A stretch of DNA of 38,814 nucleotides. It comes from Fibrobacter sp. (lineage in GTDB: Bacteria > Fibrobacterota > Fibrobacteria > Fibrobacterales > Fibrobacteraceae). The first letter of the stretch is position 1. Every line of letters starts with the position of its first letter. Of this stretch, positions 17,901-25,663 are shown piece by piece. The position numbers were made by a program, and so were the translations under genes. The stretch is from contig JAFXLS010000002.1 in NCBI GenBank assembly GCA_017530965.1, positions 1-38,814 of the forward strand, written 5' to 3'. Below the pieces are notes generated by a model that saw only the letters and a program-made list of their open reading frames with translations, was not told the DNA's origin and made no database searches.

Positions 17901-19847
17901 ATGAATCTTACCGACAACTATCGCCTGACAACTTGCAAGCAAGTGAAAAAGATTCCCACGGGGCTCGATGCGCTGCTATACCGTATGGTTGGCCGCTTCA
18001 AGGGCCGCCATGGCGTTTTGGTTCGCCTGCTGAAAGATGCGATCAAGATCGATAAGGAAAGTCTTAACTACAGCAAGTTTGGTGATTCGCTGCTTCAAAG
18101 CCGCATGAGTACGGTTCGTCAGCAGTTGAGATGCCGTTTTGAAAAAGAAACCTTGCTGACGGCTTTTGCGCTGGTCCAGGAATCGGTCAAACGTACGCTT
18201 GGCTACAGGCCGTACATAGAGCAACTTGCCGGTGCGTTAGCCTTGTATCGGGGCTACATTGCCGAAATGTCGACGGGTGAGGGCAAGACAGTGACCGCTG
18301 CTATGTGCGCCACGGTGCGCGGCTGGAGCGAACGCCCTTGCCATGTGATTACGGCTAACGATTACCTAGCCGCGCGCGATGCCGAAATCATGGAGCCGCT
18401 TTATTCTTTTTGCGGCGTGACGGTGGGGGCTGTTACCGGTGCCATGAAACCTGTGGAACGTCGCGCTGGCTACGAAGCCGATGTCACGTATTCTACGGCG
18501 AAAGAGGTCCTGGCCGATTTTTTGCGTGACCGCATTGCCATGGGTCGCTACCAGAGTTTTGCCAAGCGTTTGGCGAACGGGACCATGCTGAATTTTGAAC
18601 AGATGGCGCAGAATTTGGTGCAGCGCGGGCTTTGTACGGCGATTGTCGACGAGGCCGACAACGTGCTCATTGACGAGGCGGTGACTCCGCTCATTATTTC
18701 GAGCGAAAAAGAAAACGCGAATTTCAACGAATCGTGCAAAATCGCCTATTCCATTTCGACAAAGCTGAAGCGCGATGTCGACTACACGGTAGATTTCAGG
18801 AACCGCACGGTTCGATTTATTGTAGACCTTGAAGAACGCCTCGAAGATTTGCAAGAAGCGACGGTATTTTCTCGCGCCGGGTTCCTCAAAGATTTGGTGC
18901 GCCAGGCTCTTGTGGCTCGCGAACTTTTTGAACAGGGCCGCCACTATGTTGTCGAAGAAGGCAAGGTGGTGATTGTGGATGAATCGACGGGCCGTAAAAT
19001 GCCTATGCGCTCTTGGAATGGCGGGCTCCACCAGATGATAGAAATCAAGGAAAATCTGGAACTTTCGGGTCTTAAGGAAACCCAGGCTCGCATGAGTTTT
19101 CAGCGCTTTTTCCGGTTGTACAAGAACTTCTCGGGCATGACCGGTACGGGCAAGGAGGCCGCCGCCGAATTCTGGACAATTTATGGGGCCGCGGTGGTGT
19201 GCATTCCGAATCACCGCAAGAGCAAGCGCAAGATTTCGCACCTCAAGACATTTACATCCAAGGAATCCAAGCGCCGCGCCATCGTGAAGGAAGTAGTTCG
19301 CCTGCATGCAAAAGGGCGGCCGATTCTGATAGGCACCAAGGATATCGACGAAAGTGAAATCCTGGGCAAGAGTATCGAAAACGAAGGTCTGCACTGTCGA
19401 ATCATCAATGCCGTGCGCAGTGAAGAAGAGGCGGCGATCATTGCCGATGCAGGCAAGTTCGGGGCCATTACGGTCGCGACCAATATGGCGGGGCGCGGTA
19501 CCGACATCAAGATTCCGGATAGCGTCAAAAAGCTGGGTGGCCTGCATGTGATTGCAACGGAATGCAATCCGTCTTCTAGAATTGACCGCCAGTTGTTTGG
19601 ACGCTCGGCTCGCCAGGGCGACCCGGGTAGCGTTAGTCATTATGCGTCTTTCGAAGACGATGTTTTGCGTCGCAATTTGCCGAATACCATGGTGACATTA
19701 TTCAAGCACATGGGCCCGCTCTCGGCGCTTTCTGTACGTTGGGCTCAACAGCGTGCAGGCCGAAAGGCTTACCGCAGCAGGCTTTCGGTGCAGCGCACCG
19801 ATACTTGGCTCGAAGATTCTTTGGGCTTCAGCGACGGCGGCGTTTAA
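17901..19847 (+). CDS. Short SecA-like preprotein translocase ATPase
   Basis: A 648-residue SecA homologue, well below the usual 840-900. Walker A is STGEGKT (124-130) and the DEAD-type Walker B is DEAD (250-253). A cross-linking (PPXD) region lies between TPLIIS and VVIVDESTGR. The second motor domain has ATNMAGRGTDIKI, GLHVIATE and QLFGRSARQGD (564-574). Only 74 residues follow, so the helical wing, the two-helix finger (IRA1) and the zinc-binding C-terminal tail of canonical SecA are missing. It is therefore a secondary SecA, not the housekeeping one. It follows the M50-HlyD gene and probably powers export of the LEPR giant protein. AAGGAG/AGGA precede the ATG. The stop overlaps the stop of the convergent rhomboid gene. 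Confidence 0.88.
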   Translation: MNLTDNYRLTTCKQVKKIPTGLDALLYRMVGRFKGRHGVLVRLLKDAIKIDKESLNYSKFGDSLLQSRMSTVRQQLRCRFEKETLLTAFALVQESVKRTLGYRPYIEQLAGALALYRGYIAEMSTGEGKTVTAAMCATVRGWSERPCHVITANDYLAARDAEIMEPLYSFCGVTVGAVTGAMKPVERRAGYEADVTYSTAKEVLADFLRDRIAMGRYQSFAKRLANGTMLNFEQMAQNLVQRGLCTAIVDEADNVLIDEAVTPLIISSEKENANFNESCKIAYSISTKLKRDVDYTVDFRNRTVRFIVDLEERLEDLQEATVFSRAGFLKDLVRQALVARELFEQGRHYVVEEGKVVIVDESTGRKMPMRSWNGGLHQMIEIKENLELSGLKETQARMSFQRFFRLYKNFSGMTGTGKEAAAEFWTIYGAAVVCIPNHRKSKRKISHLKTFTSKESKRRAIVKEVVRLHAKGRPILIGTKDIDESEILGKSIENEGLHCRIINAVRSEEEAAIIADAGKFGAITVATNMAGRGTDIKIPDSVKKLGGLHVIATECNPSSRIDRQLFGRSARQGDPGSVSHYASFEDDVLRRNLPNTMVTLFKHMGPLSALSVRWAQQRAGRKAYRSRLSVQRTDTWLEDSLGFSDGGV

Positions 19848-20857
19848 GCCAATGCAATTTTCCACGCAATCACGTATAGCGCATAGTAAATGAGCAGGCC
19901 GACTCCGTCGGCGGTAGAAAGCGGCGTTCCCCAGCGGAGCGCCTTTTTGCTGGGAATGAATCCGCAGAAAAGTCCGGCGATGAATCCGTAGGCGTGCCCC
20001 AGAATGTCGGCGTTCTCGCCGAGTCCAAGGAACACGGCGAGCGATGCCGCGCCGCAGAGCGGCGCGAACCTGCGAAGCAGGCCGTGCGTTTCCTTGGGCA
20101 TGAGCCTAAATTCAATAACAGAAAGGCAACCGATTGCGGCGAATACAAAGGTCGAAAACCCGAGCGAACGGAAACTCGTCTGTACTGTCAAGGAAACGCA
20201 CAGGTTCGCGATTGCTGACGCAATCGCGATAAACGGCGCGAGCCGCAAGAGCGGTATGCGGAAGGTAATCATGTTCATCACGATATAGCCGCATATTAAA
20301 TTCGAGGCCAGGTGCCTTACATCGCCGTGTAACGTCTGTGCGGTCAGCGAGCGCCACCATTCGCCTTTAAGGACCTTGGCTGCATCTGAAATGCCCGGCG
20401 TATGCAGGTTCATGGCGTCTGTAAAATCAATCAGCGTGACAATCAAGGGCGCAAGCAAAACCCAAAGCGGTTGCAGGCTAAAGCTTAAGGGAATCGGCGG
20501 GTTTTCTTCTTTAGGCGGATTCTCTTTGCGGTACAGCTCCAACTGCTCGCGAGCTCGCACCTCATGCTCGGGCAAAACAAAAATCAGGAACGGACCTTCG
20601 ATGCTGCGCAAAAGTCGGTGCGAAATTCCTTGCGACAAAAGTACCAGGCTGTCGTCGCGAATCTGGCGGAACGTGCCCTCGGATACGCAGACGATTTCAG
20701 GATATTCCGGTTCCTGATTTTCGGGCTCCTGTCCGTTTGAAGAATTTTCGCTTGCGTTTGGCGTCGGCGTTATGGATTGTACCTGCAAGCCTTCTTTAGG
20801 TATATCCGACGGGGAACGCATGTAGCGCGGCCTTAAGGGCGACATAAAGCGTGGCAT
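19844..20857 (-). CDS. Rhomboid-family intramembrane serine protease
   Basis: A 337-residue inner-membrane protease. I chose the ATG at 20857 because AGGAGG lies just upstream (20860-20867); an in-frame start at 20917 would add 20 residues overlapping the previous gene. The N-terminal 150 residues are soluble and Pro/Glu-rich. The membrane part contains WWRSLTAQ, HGDVRHLASNL, the catalytic serine in GFST (S235) and the catalytic histidine in GHAYGF (H288), which is the rhomboid dyad. A further C-terminal membrane helix is present. It is the last gene of the bamD operon, 8 nt after the PHP gene, whose TAG stop overlaps its ribosome binding site. Substrates are unknown. Confidence 0.9.
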   Translation of the reverse strand: MPRFMSPLRPRYMRSPSDIPKEGLQVQSITPTPNASENSSNGQEPENQEPEYPEIVCVSEGTFRQIRDDSLVLLSQGISHRLLRSIEGPFLIFVLPEHEVRAREQLELYRKENPPKEENPPIPLSFSLQPLWVLLAPLIVTLIDFTDAMNLHTPGISDAAKVLKGEWWRSLTAQTLHGDVRHLASNLICGYIVMNMITFRIPLLRLAPFIAIASAIANLCVSLTVQTSFRSLGFSTFVFAAIGCLSVIEFRLMPKETHGLLRRFAPLCGAASLAVFLGLGENADILGHAYGFIAGLFCGFIPSKKALRWGTPLSTADGVGLLIYYALYVIAWKIALA

Positions 20858-20865
20858 GGTTCCTC

Positions 20866-22476
20866 CTAAAGTACTGCAGCTGAGGTCATGGCGAAATGAC
20901 CCGTGGCGGTTTCGCATTCGGCGCGCAGATAAGCAAAGTCATCGGTATTTACAGTAAGGTCTGTCTTTGCGGGCGGCAATACGAGACTTTCCATACAAAC
21001 GGTTTCGTTGGGGGAGAGCTTTCCGTTTGCAGAACGCTTGCGACCGAAAATGCGGATGTAGCGGAAGGCTCCGCCGAAGTCCTGGGTGTTGCGGGCGTGG
21101 AATGTAATCTTCTTTTCGCCCCGTTCCCACCAGAGGGCCGGACCGTTGGTGATGTAGCAGTTGTCGCCTGCGAAAGCTTCGTTTAAAGCTTCTAATGAAA
21201 GATTCTTTTTAGATTCTTCGACTTCGCTCAGGATGACACTTGAGTCCAATTTCAAAACTGTGCGGACTTTCCCGAATACGTGATCGCGCGTGTGCTTGAG
21301 CGAGAACAGCGGTGTACTCACCGATGTGGTATCGTTCAAGTCGCCGTGTGCGTCGTTTCCGCCAATGGGCAGCAGGTAATTGCCCTTGCCCAGTTCTTCT
21401 ATCCACCACTGTCGTCCGAGTTTAAAGCCTTCGTCGCGGATTCCGTTCCAGAATTGGATTCCGCGAATCTTGTGAGGTGCGTCTAGGTTCAAATCTTTGT
21501 GACTCCAGTAACCGCGACGGAAAATGAATTTTTCGATGTAGCCCATAGGCTGCATCGGGTGTGCGGCAAAGCAATGCGCCGCGGTCATTTCCAAAAGTTT
21601 TGGAATCTTGAAGGTAGGCTTGTTGTCGAGCCAGTTACGTCCGCAGTCGCCGAGTCCGGGCAAGTAACCTTCGGGGCCGAGAACGGTCATGTGCACGTTT
21701 TCGCCCTTGGAATTGCCGGCTGAAACTTCTTCGCCCGCAATCATAAGCGGCATGCCTGCATTCTGATTCAGTTTGCGGACTTCTTCGCGCAAAGCGTCGA
21801 AGCGGGTGAGGGGCGTGTCGGCCTCTTTGGTGTAGTCTTCGGTGGTGTAGGCAAAATCGTAGGCATGGTCAGTGCAGCTTACAAAGTCAAGGCCTACCGC
21901 CTTGGCTGCCTGTTGCATGACTTCGGGCGAGGCACCGTGTTCCACGTGGTCTGCCGAATAATAAGTGTGGCAATGCATTTCGCCTGCAACAAAGCCGGGT
22001 GCTTTAGGCGGTTCTTCTGCAAGCACTTGGATCTTGAGGGGTTCCGGTTTTAATCCTGGATAGTTCCAACGGCTAAAGACCTTTTCTTTTCCAATGATTT
22101 TCCCGCTGCCAGGTTCAATGCGCTTGGCGTAGATCTTGCAGTGGATTTCGTAGCGCCCGGCTGGGAGAATTCCCAAGTGTATCGGGTAAAAGCAGAATTG
22201 TTCCGTTGCCTGGAATTGCAAATCCAGGAATCTTTCGGGAATGTGTTTGGTTTCCGCTTCGGTCCCGACAAAATGAATTTCCATTTTTTCTATTAGCGTC
22301 GGGAACCGCTGGGCGTCTCTCACGACAATCCATAGCAGGGGCTTTGCGCTAGGTACAAACTGAAACGGTGCATCCACCAAAATTTCGGGCCAGGGCTTGA
22401 ATAGCAATGACCACGGAAGCTTAAACTTGAAGTGGGTCTCGGCGTAATGCAACTTCTCGCCAGGAATAATGCTCAT
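20866..22476 (-). CDS. PHP-domain metallohydrolase (CehA/McbA-like)
   Basis: A 536-residue protein. The ATG at 22476 is preceded by GGAGG and overlaps the TAA stop of the upstream gene, so translation is coupled. The first 150 residues look beta-rich, and the PHP fold follows: HCH at 168-170, TDH with D203 and H204, and GGNDAHGD with D375 and H377, the expected metal ligands of PHP phosphoesterase-like enzymes. The family hydrolyses phosphoesters or related bonds; the substrate cannot be told here. Residues 414-422 read VILSEVEES, the well-known translation of an inserted REP-type repeat, lying in a probable surface loop between the PHP part and a beta-rich C-terminal end. Confidence 0.8.
   Translation of the reverse strand: MSIIPGEKLHYAETHFKFKLPWSLLFKPWPEILVDAPFQFVPSAKPLLWIVVRDAQRFPTLIEKMEIHFVGTEAETKHIPERFLDLQFQATEQFCFYPIHLGILPAGRYEIHCKIYAKRIEPGSGKIIGKEKVFSRWNYPGLKPEPLKIQVLAEEPPKAPGFVAGEMHCHTYYSADHVEHGASPEVMQQAAKAVGLDFVSCTDHAYDFAYTTEDYTKEADTPLTRFDALREEVRKLNQNAGMPLMIAGEEVSAGNSKGENVHMTVLGPEGYLPGLGDCGRNWLDNKPTFKIPKLLEMTAAHCFAAHPMQPMGYIEKFIFRRGYWSHKDLNLDAPHKIRGIQFWNGIRDEGFKLGRQWWIEELGKGNYLLPIGGNDAHGDLNDTTSVSTPLFSLKHTRDHVFGKVRTVLKLDSSVILSEVEESKKNLSLEALNEAFAGDNCYITNGPALWWERGEKKITFHARNTQDFGGAFRYIRIFGRKRSANGKLSPNETVCMESLVLPPAKTDLTVNTDDFAYLRAECETATGHFAMTSAAVL
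21212..21237 (-). repeat. REP-like repeat inside PHP coding sequence
   Basis: On the minus strand this reads GTCATCCTGAGCGAAGTCGA plus AGAATC, a widespread REP-type unit. It is in frame in the PHP gene and encodes VILSEVEES. A related copy starts at 17806 on the other strand. Confidence 0.8.
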
Positions 22477-23300
22477 TATTCCTCCGGGTCTTTTTTGTCG
22501 TCATCTGCGTCGTCTTTATCTTCAACAGGCTCAGGTTCGTTCCATAAGCCGAAACCAACGCGAACTTGCATGGTGAGTCCGCCAATATTCCACTTGGCCT
22601 TCTGATCGGGACCATCGGGGACGATTTTCGAGAACGTCTTGTCCGATTCGACCTTGATGCTGCTGTATCCGATGTCACCGTAAATGTTGAAATTTTTCCA
22701 GGTTGCAATCAGGTAGCCAACGCTTACGCCGAAGCCTGCTCCAAGTAAGGGAGTCTTGGCATCGAGCTTGCCCCAGGTGGAATAAATCTCTGTGCCCGGC
22801 AGTACCCAGTACCAACGTACTGCTATGCTGAAAAGGCTTTCACCCGAAAGGGTCATGAGGTTTCTCGGAACGCCTAGGCGGTATTCCAGGAAAAAGGGCA
22901 TGCCCTGGATTGTATAGCTGTAATTGTGGGTGCGGTTCTTGCGGTCGGTCAGCACCACCGATTCATTGTCGTAAATAAAGCTGACGCCTGCGCTAATGAA
23001 GTTGTCCTTGAAAAGCTGGTATTGGAGCCCTGCTGAAATCGGGAAGCAGAAGTTCACCTTCTGAAAATCCTGCTTGGCCACGCTGAGGGATTCGCTTTCG
23101 GTCAATGCATCTTCTTTAAAGCTGTAGTAGAGCGTGTCGATGGCGTTCTGGAAATATTCGCGTTCAGGAAAGTCCAAGAAAGAGACGGCGGGCTGTAAAA
23201 AGATGGATAGCCTAGAACGGTCGCTGATCGAAGATTCTTCGGCGGCCATGGCAGATACGGCAAGAACTGCCACAAGGAGAATGTTTAAAAGAACTTTCAC
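22476..23300 (-). CDS. Probable outer-membrane beta-barrel protein
   Basis: A 274-residue protein starting with GTG at 23300. It has a classical signal peptide (MKVLLNILLVAVLAVSAMA, cleavage probably after AMA). The mature part alternates aromatic and hydrophobic residues in strand-like stretches such as ISAGLQYQLF, ISAGVSFIYD, GAGFGVSVGYL, NIYGDIGYSS and MQVRVGFGLW, as in small outer-membrane barrels. An acidic Asp/Glu/Lys tail follows the last strand. I recognise no specific family. It is 31 bp after bamD and overlaps the PHP gene start, so it belongs to an envelope-assembly operon. Confidence 0.65.
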   Translation of the reverse strand: MKVLLNILLVAVLAVSAMAAEESSISDRSRLSIFLQPAVSFLDFPEREYFQNAIDTLYYSFKEDALTESESLSVAKQDFQKVNFCFPISAGLQYQLFKDNFISAGVSFIYDNESVVLTDRKNRTHNYSYTIQGMPFFLEYRLGVPRNLMTLSGESLFSIAVRWYWVLPGTEIYSTWGKLDAKTPLLGAGFGVSVGYLIATWKNFNIYGDIGYSSIKVESDKTFSKIVPDGPDQKAKWNIGGLTMQVRVGFGLWNEPEPVEDKDDADDDKKDPEE

Positions 23301-23331
23301 CTGTTGTTGACTTCCTACTGCCTACTAACCA

Positions 23332-24186
23332 TTAGTTCTGCATTTCGCGGTCTTCCTTGAAGAAACGCTTCTTCTGGGAATCCTTTTTCATGCGCTTGGC
23401 AAATGCAATTTCGGCCTTGTCGATTTTCTTTTCGGTCTTTGCAATCTGTTTTTGGATTTTCTTGTCGTCAGGAGAGGCTTCGTTGCGGGCAATATTCAGG
23501 TAGAGCTTGGCTGTCTCGAACTGGTCCAGTTCGTTGTAGGCCTGGGCAATCATGAACAGGGCTTCGGTACGGCGCTTGCTGTTGGGGTAGGTCTCCAGGA
23601 ATTCCTTGAAGTAAATCACGGCTGCCTGGTACTTGTCCATGCGCAGATAGAGTCTTGCGGTCTGGAATTCCTTTTCTGCCAAACGTTCTACCAGCAGGTT
23701 GTAGTAGTAGTTCACCGAGTCTCGCAACGGGGATTCGGGGTAGTTGGACAGGTAGCGTTCAAAGTCCTTCATGGCCACGGTGGTATTCGCTTCGTCGCGG
23801 CTCACGCGGAATTCCATGTTGAACGAAGAAACGGCTTTGCGGAATTCGGCGGTTTCGATAAAGGGCGAACCCGGGAAATTCAAGATGAAGCTACCGTATT
23901 CACCGCGGGCTTCAATCCAGTCTTCCATGTTGAAGTAGCTTTCGGCAATCAAGAATTGGGCCTGTTCCATATAACCGGTACCTGCGCATGTGGCAAGAAT
24001 TTCTTCCAGCTTGTCGGTGGCGCGGCCATATTTTTCTTTCTTGAAAAGTTCCTCTGCGTGTTCATAGCGGATACGGCACCATTCGGTATGTTTCATCTTG
24101 GTTTGTCCGCTAGAAGAACATCCTACTAAAAATGCTGTTTCGGCTAAAATACAAAGGAATAAGGGAATCTTTTTGAACAGGTTCAT
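23332..24186 (-). CDS. bamD: Outer-membrane assembly lipoprotein BamD
   Basis: A 284-residue lipoprotein with signal sequence and lipobox F-L-V-G-C (C23). It contains TPR-type helical repeats typical of BamD/YfiO: YEHAEELFKKEKYGRATDKL, QFLIAESYFNMEDW, a NFPGSPF turn, a second block with NYPESPLRDSV, and YLRMDKYQAAVIYFKEFLE followed by TYPNSKRRTEALFMIAQAY. BamD is the essential lipoprotein partner of BamA in folding beta-barrel proteins into the outer membrane. The length is normal for the family, with a lysine-rich C-terminal tail. It is the first gene of the leftward operon and is divergent from lptF. Confidence 0.92.
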   Translation of the reverse strand: MNLFKKIPLFLCILAETAFLVGCSSSGQTKMKHTEWCRIRYEHAEELFKKEKYGRATDKLEEILATCAGTGYMEQAQFLIAESYFNMEDWIEARGEYGSFILNFPGSPFIETAEFRKAVSSFNMEFRVSRDEANTTVAMKDFERYLSNYPESPLRDSVNYYYNLLVERLAEKEFQTARLYLRMDKYQAAVIYFKEFLETYPNSKRRTEALFMIAQAYNELDQFETAKLYLNIARNEASPDDKKIQKQIAKTEKKIDKAEIAFAKRMKKDSQKKRFFKEDREMQN

Positions 24187-24208
24187 TTTTTTTCTTTGGT
24201 TAATTCTA

Positions 24209-24226
24209 ACTTTACTCCCGTAAAGT
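24209..24226. promoter_or_regulatory. Perfect palindrome between divergent bamD and lptF
   Basis: ACTTTAC-TCCC-GTAAAGT, a perfect 7-bp inverted repeat with a 4-nt spacer, sits in the 64-bp region between two divergent envelope-biogenesis genes. It could be an operator shared by both promoters or a 5' hairpin in one leader. No strong ribosome binding site is visible for lptF. Confidence 0.4.
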
Positions 24227-24250
24227 AGAAAATTTTGTAAGTTCAGAAAA

Positions 24251-25663
24251 ATGATTTTAGTCCGCTACGTGTTGAAAGAGCTCATCGGTCCCTTTTTGGC
24301 CGCTCTTTTTGGAATCACGTTCCTGTTCGTGGTGGATTTTCTCGTTAAAATCCTCGATAACGTTCTTTCTAAGGGACTACCGGCTTCTACCGTTCTCGAA
24401 ATATTTGCGCTGAATTTGGCGTGGATGCTTTCGCTTTCCATTCCGATGGCGGTGCTGGTGGCAAGCCTCATGGCTTTCGGCCGACTTTCGGGAGACCAGG
24501 AAATTACGGCCTGCAAGGCGGCCGGTGTTTCGCCCCTTTCGCTCATGCGTCCGGTGCTCCTTGTGTCGATGCTTATTTCGGTGTTGATGGTGGTGTTCAA
24601 CAATTGGGTGCTGCCCGAAGCGAACCACCGTTCCGTGGAACTCATGAATGCGGTGTCCCGCAAAAAGCCCCACGTGTTTATCGATGCCGGCAGGCTCATT
24701 ACCCAGTTCCCCGATGTGCAACTCTGGGTAAACCGCATTGACCCCGTAACGGGGACTTTGTACGGAATTCAGATTTTTGAAATGGAAAAGAAGGGGGCTC
24801 CCCGCATTGTTTATGCCGATAGCGCCACCATGGAATACGAAGACAACGGGGCGACCCTCATGCTCCGCCTACGTAGTGGCGAAACCCACATGACCGATGC
24901 GGACAATCCGGAAAATTACTTCCGTATCCGTTACTTCTCTCAAGACCTGGCCATGAAAAACGTCGACGATCGTCTGGAACGTCGTAGCCGCAGCTACCGC
25001 AGCGACCGTGAAATGCCTATCGAAATGATGACCGAAGTCGTGGAAGATGCCGAAAAACGCTACGGTGAATATCGGGAGCAGGCTCTTGAAAAAAGGTTGA
25101 ATACCTTGGTGGAATTGCGGGAACATGTCCTGGGCGACTCCATTGTTCCAGATGCGGTGGAAAGCGGAACGCAGATCGATTCTGTCCAGCGTAGGCGGTC
25201 CTTGCAGCGAGTCCGGGTACAAGAAATTGCGGCTTTCAAAACAACCGAAAGATTGTACGGACGAATGGAATCGGAACTCAAGCGCAAGGCGCAGTACACG
25301 GTGGAAATCCACAAGAAGTATAGCACTGGCTTTGCTTGCTTTATCTTTATCTTGATTGGAGCACCCTTGGGAATTATGGCCCGCAAGGGCGGTATCGGTA
25401 CGGGTATCCTTTACAGCCTTGCCTTTTTCGTGATTTACTGGATTTGCCTGATTGGTGGCGAAAACATGGCGGACAGGCTTTTGATTGATCCGGTGCTTGC
25501 CATGTGGGCCTCCAACATTATCATCGGAACCTTCGGCATATTCATTACCATTGCCATGGTGCGTGACCGTTTCTCGGGCGATTCCAAGTTCTTTAGGTTC
25601 TTGCATGCCGTTGGCAGATTCTTCAAGAAGTTCTTCGGATTCTTTACCAGGAGGATTGGATGA
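24251..25663 (+). CDS. lptF: LptF/LptG family LPS export permease (first copy)
   Basis: A 470-residue inner-membrane permease of the YjgP/YjgQ family, which pairs with a second copy and LptB to extract lipopolysaccharide for the Lpt bridge. The N-terminal part has three membrane helices and the family motifs VRYVLKELIGPF, SLSIPMAVLVASLMAFGRLS and GDQEITACKAAGVSP, then NNWVLPEANHRS. A periplasmic beta-domain follows (about 130-235), and C-terminal helices from about 355 (LIGAPLGIMARKGG). Residues 245-345 form a charged, probably coiled-coil insertion; E. coli LptF has about 366 residues, so this copy is about 100 longer. The stop overlaps the next start (ATGA), a typical lptFG pair. Confidence 0.9.
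   Translation: MILVRYVLKELIGPFLAALFGITFLFVVDFLVKILDNVLSKGLPASTVLEIFALNLAWMLSLSIPMAVLVASLMAFGRLSGDQEITACKAAGVSPLSLMRPVLLVSMLISVLMVVFNNWVLPEANHRSVELMNAVSRKKPHVFIDAGRLITQFPDVQLWVNRIDPVTGTLYGIQIFEMEKKGAPRIVYADSATMEYEDNGATLMLRLRSGETHMTDADNPENYFRIRYFSQDLAMKNVDDRLERRSRSYRSDREMPIEMMTEVVEDAEKRYGEYREQALEKRLNTLVELREHVLGDSIVPDAVESGTQIDSVQRRRSLQRVRVQEIAAFKTTERLYGRMESELKRKAQYTVEIHKKYSTGFACFIFILIGAPLGIMARKGGIGTGILYSLAFFVIYWICLIGGENMADRLLIDPVLAMWASNIIIGTFGIFITIAMVRDRFSGDSKFFRFLHAVGRFFKKFFGFFTRRIG

Noticed and set aside
18366..19640. Antisense open frame of 424 residues inside the SecA-like gene
   Set aside because: The sense strand carries all SecA motor motifs; the antisense product resembles nothing.
20858..20917. 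Longer rhomboid start at 20917
   Set aside because: It overlaps the previous gene's end, while ATG 20857 has AGGAGG directly upstream.
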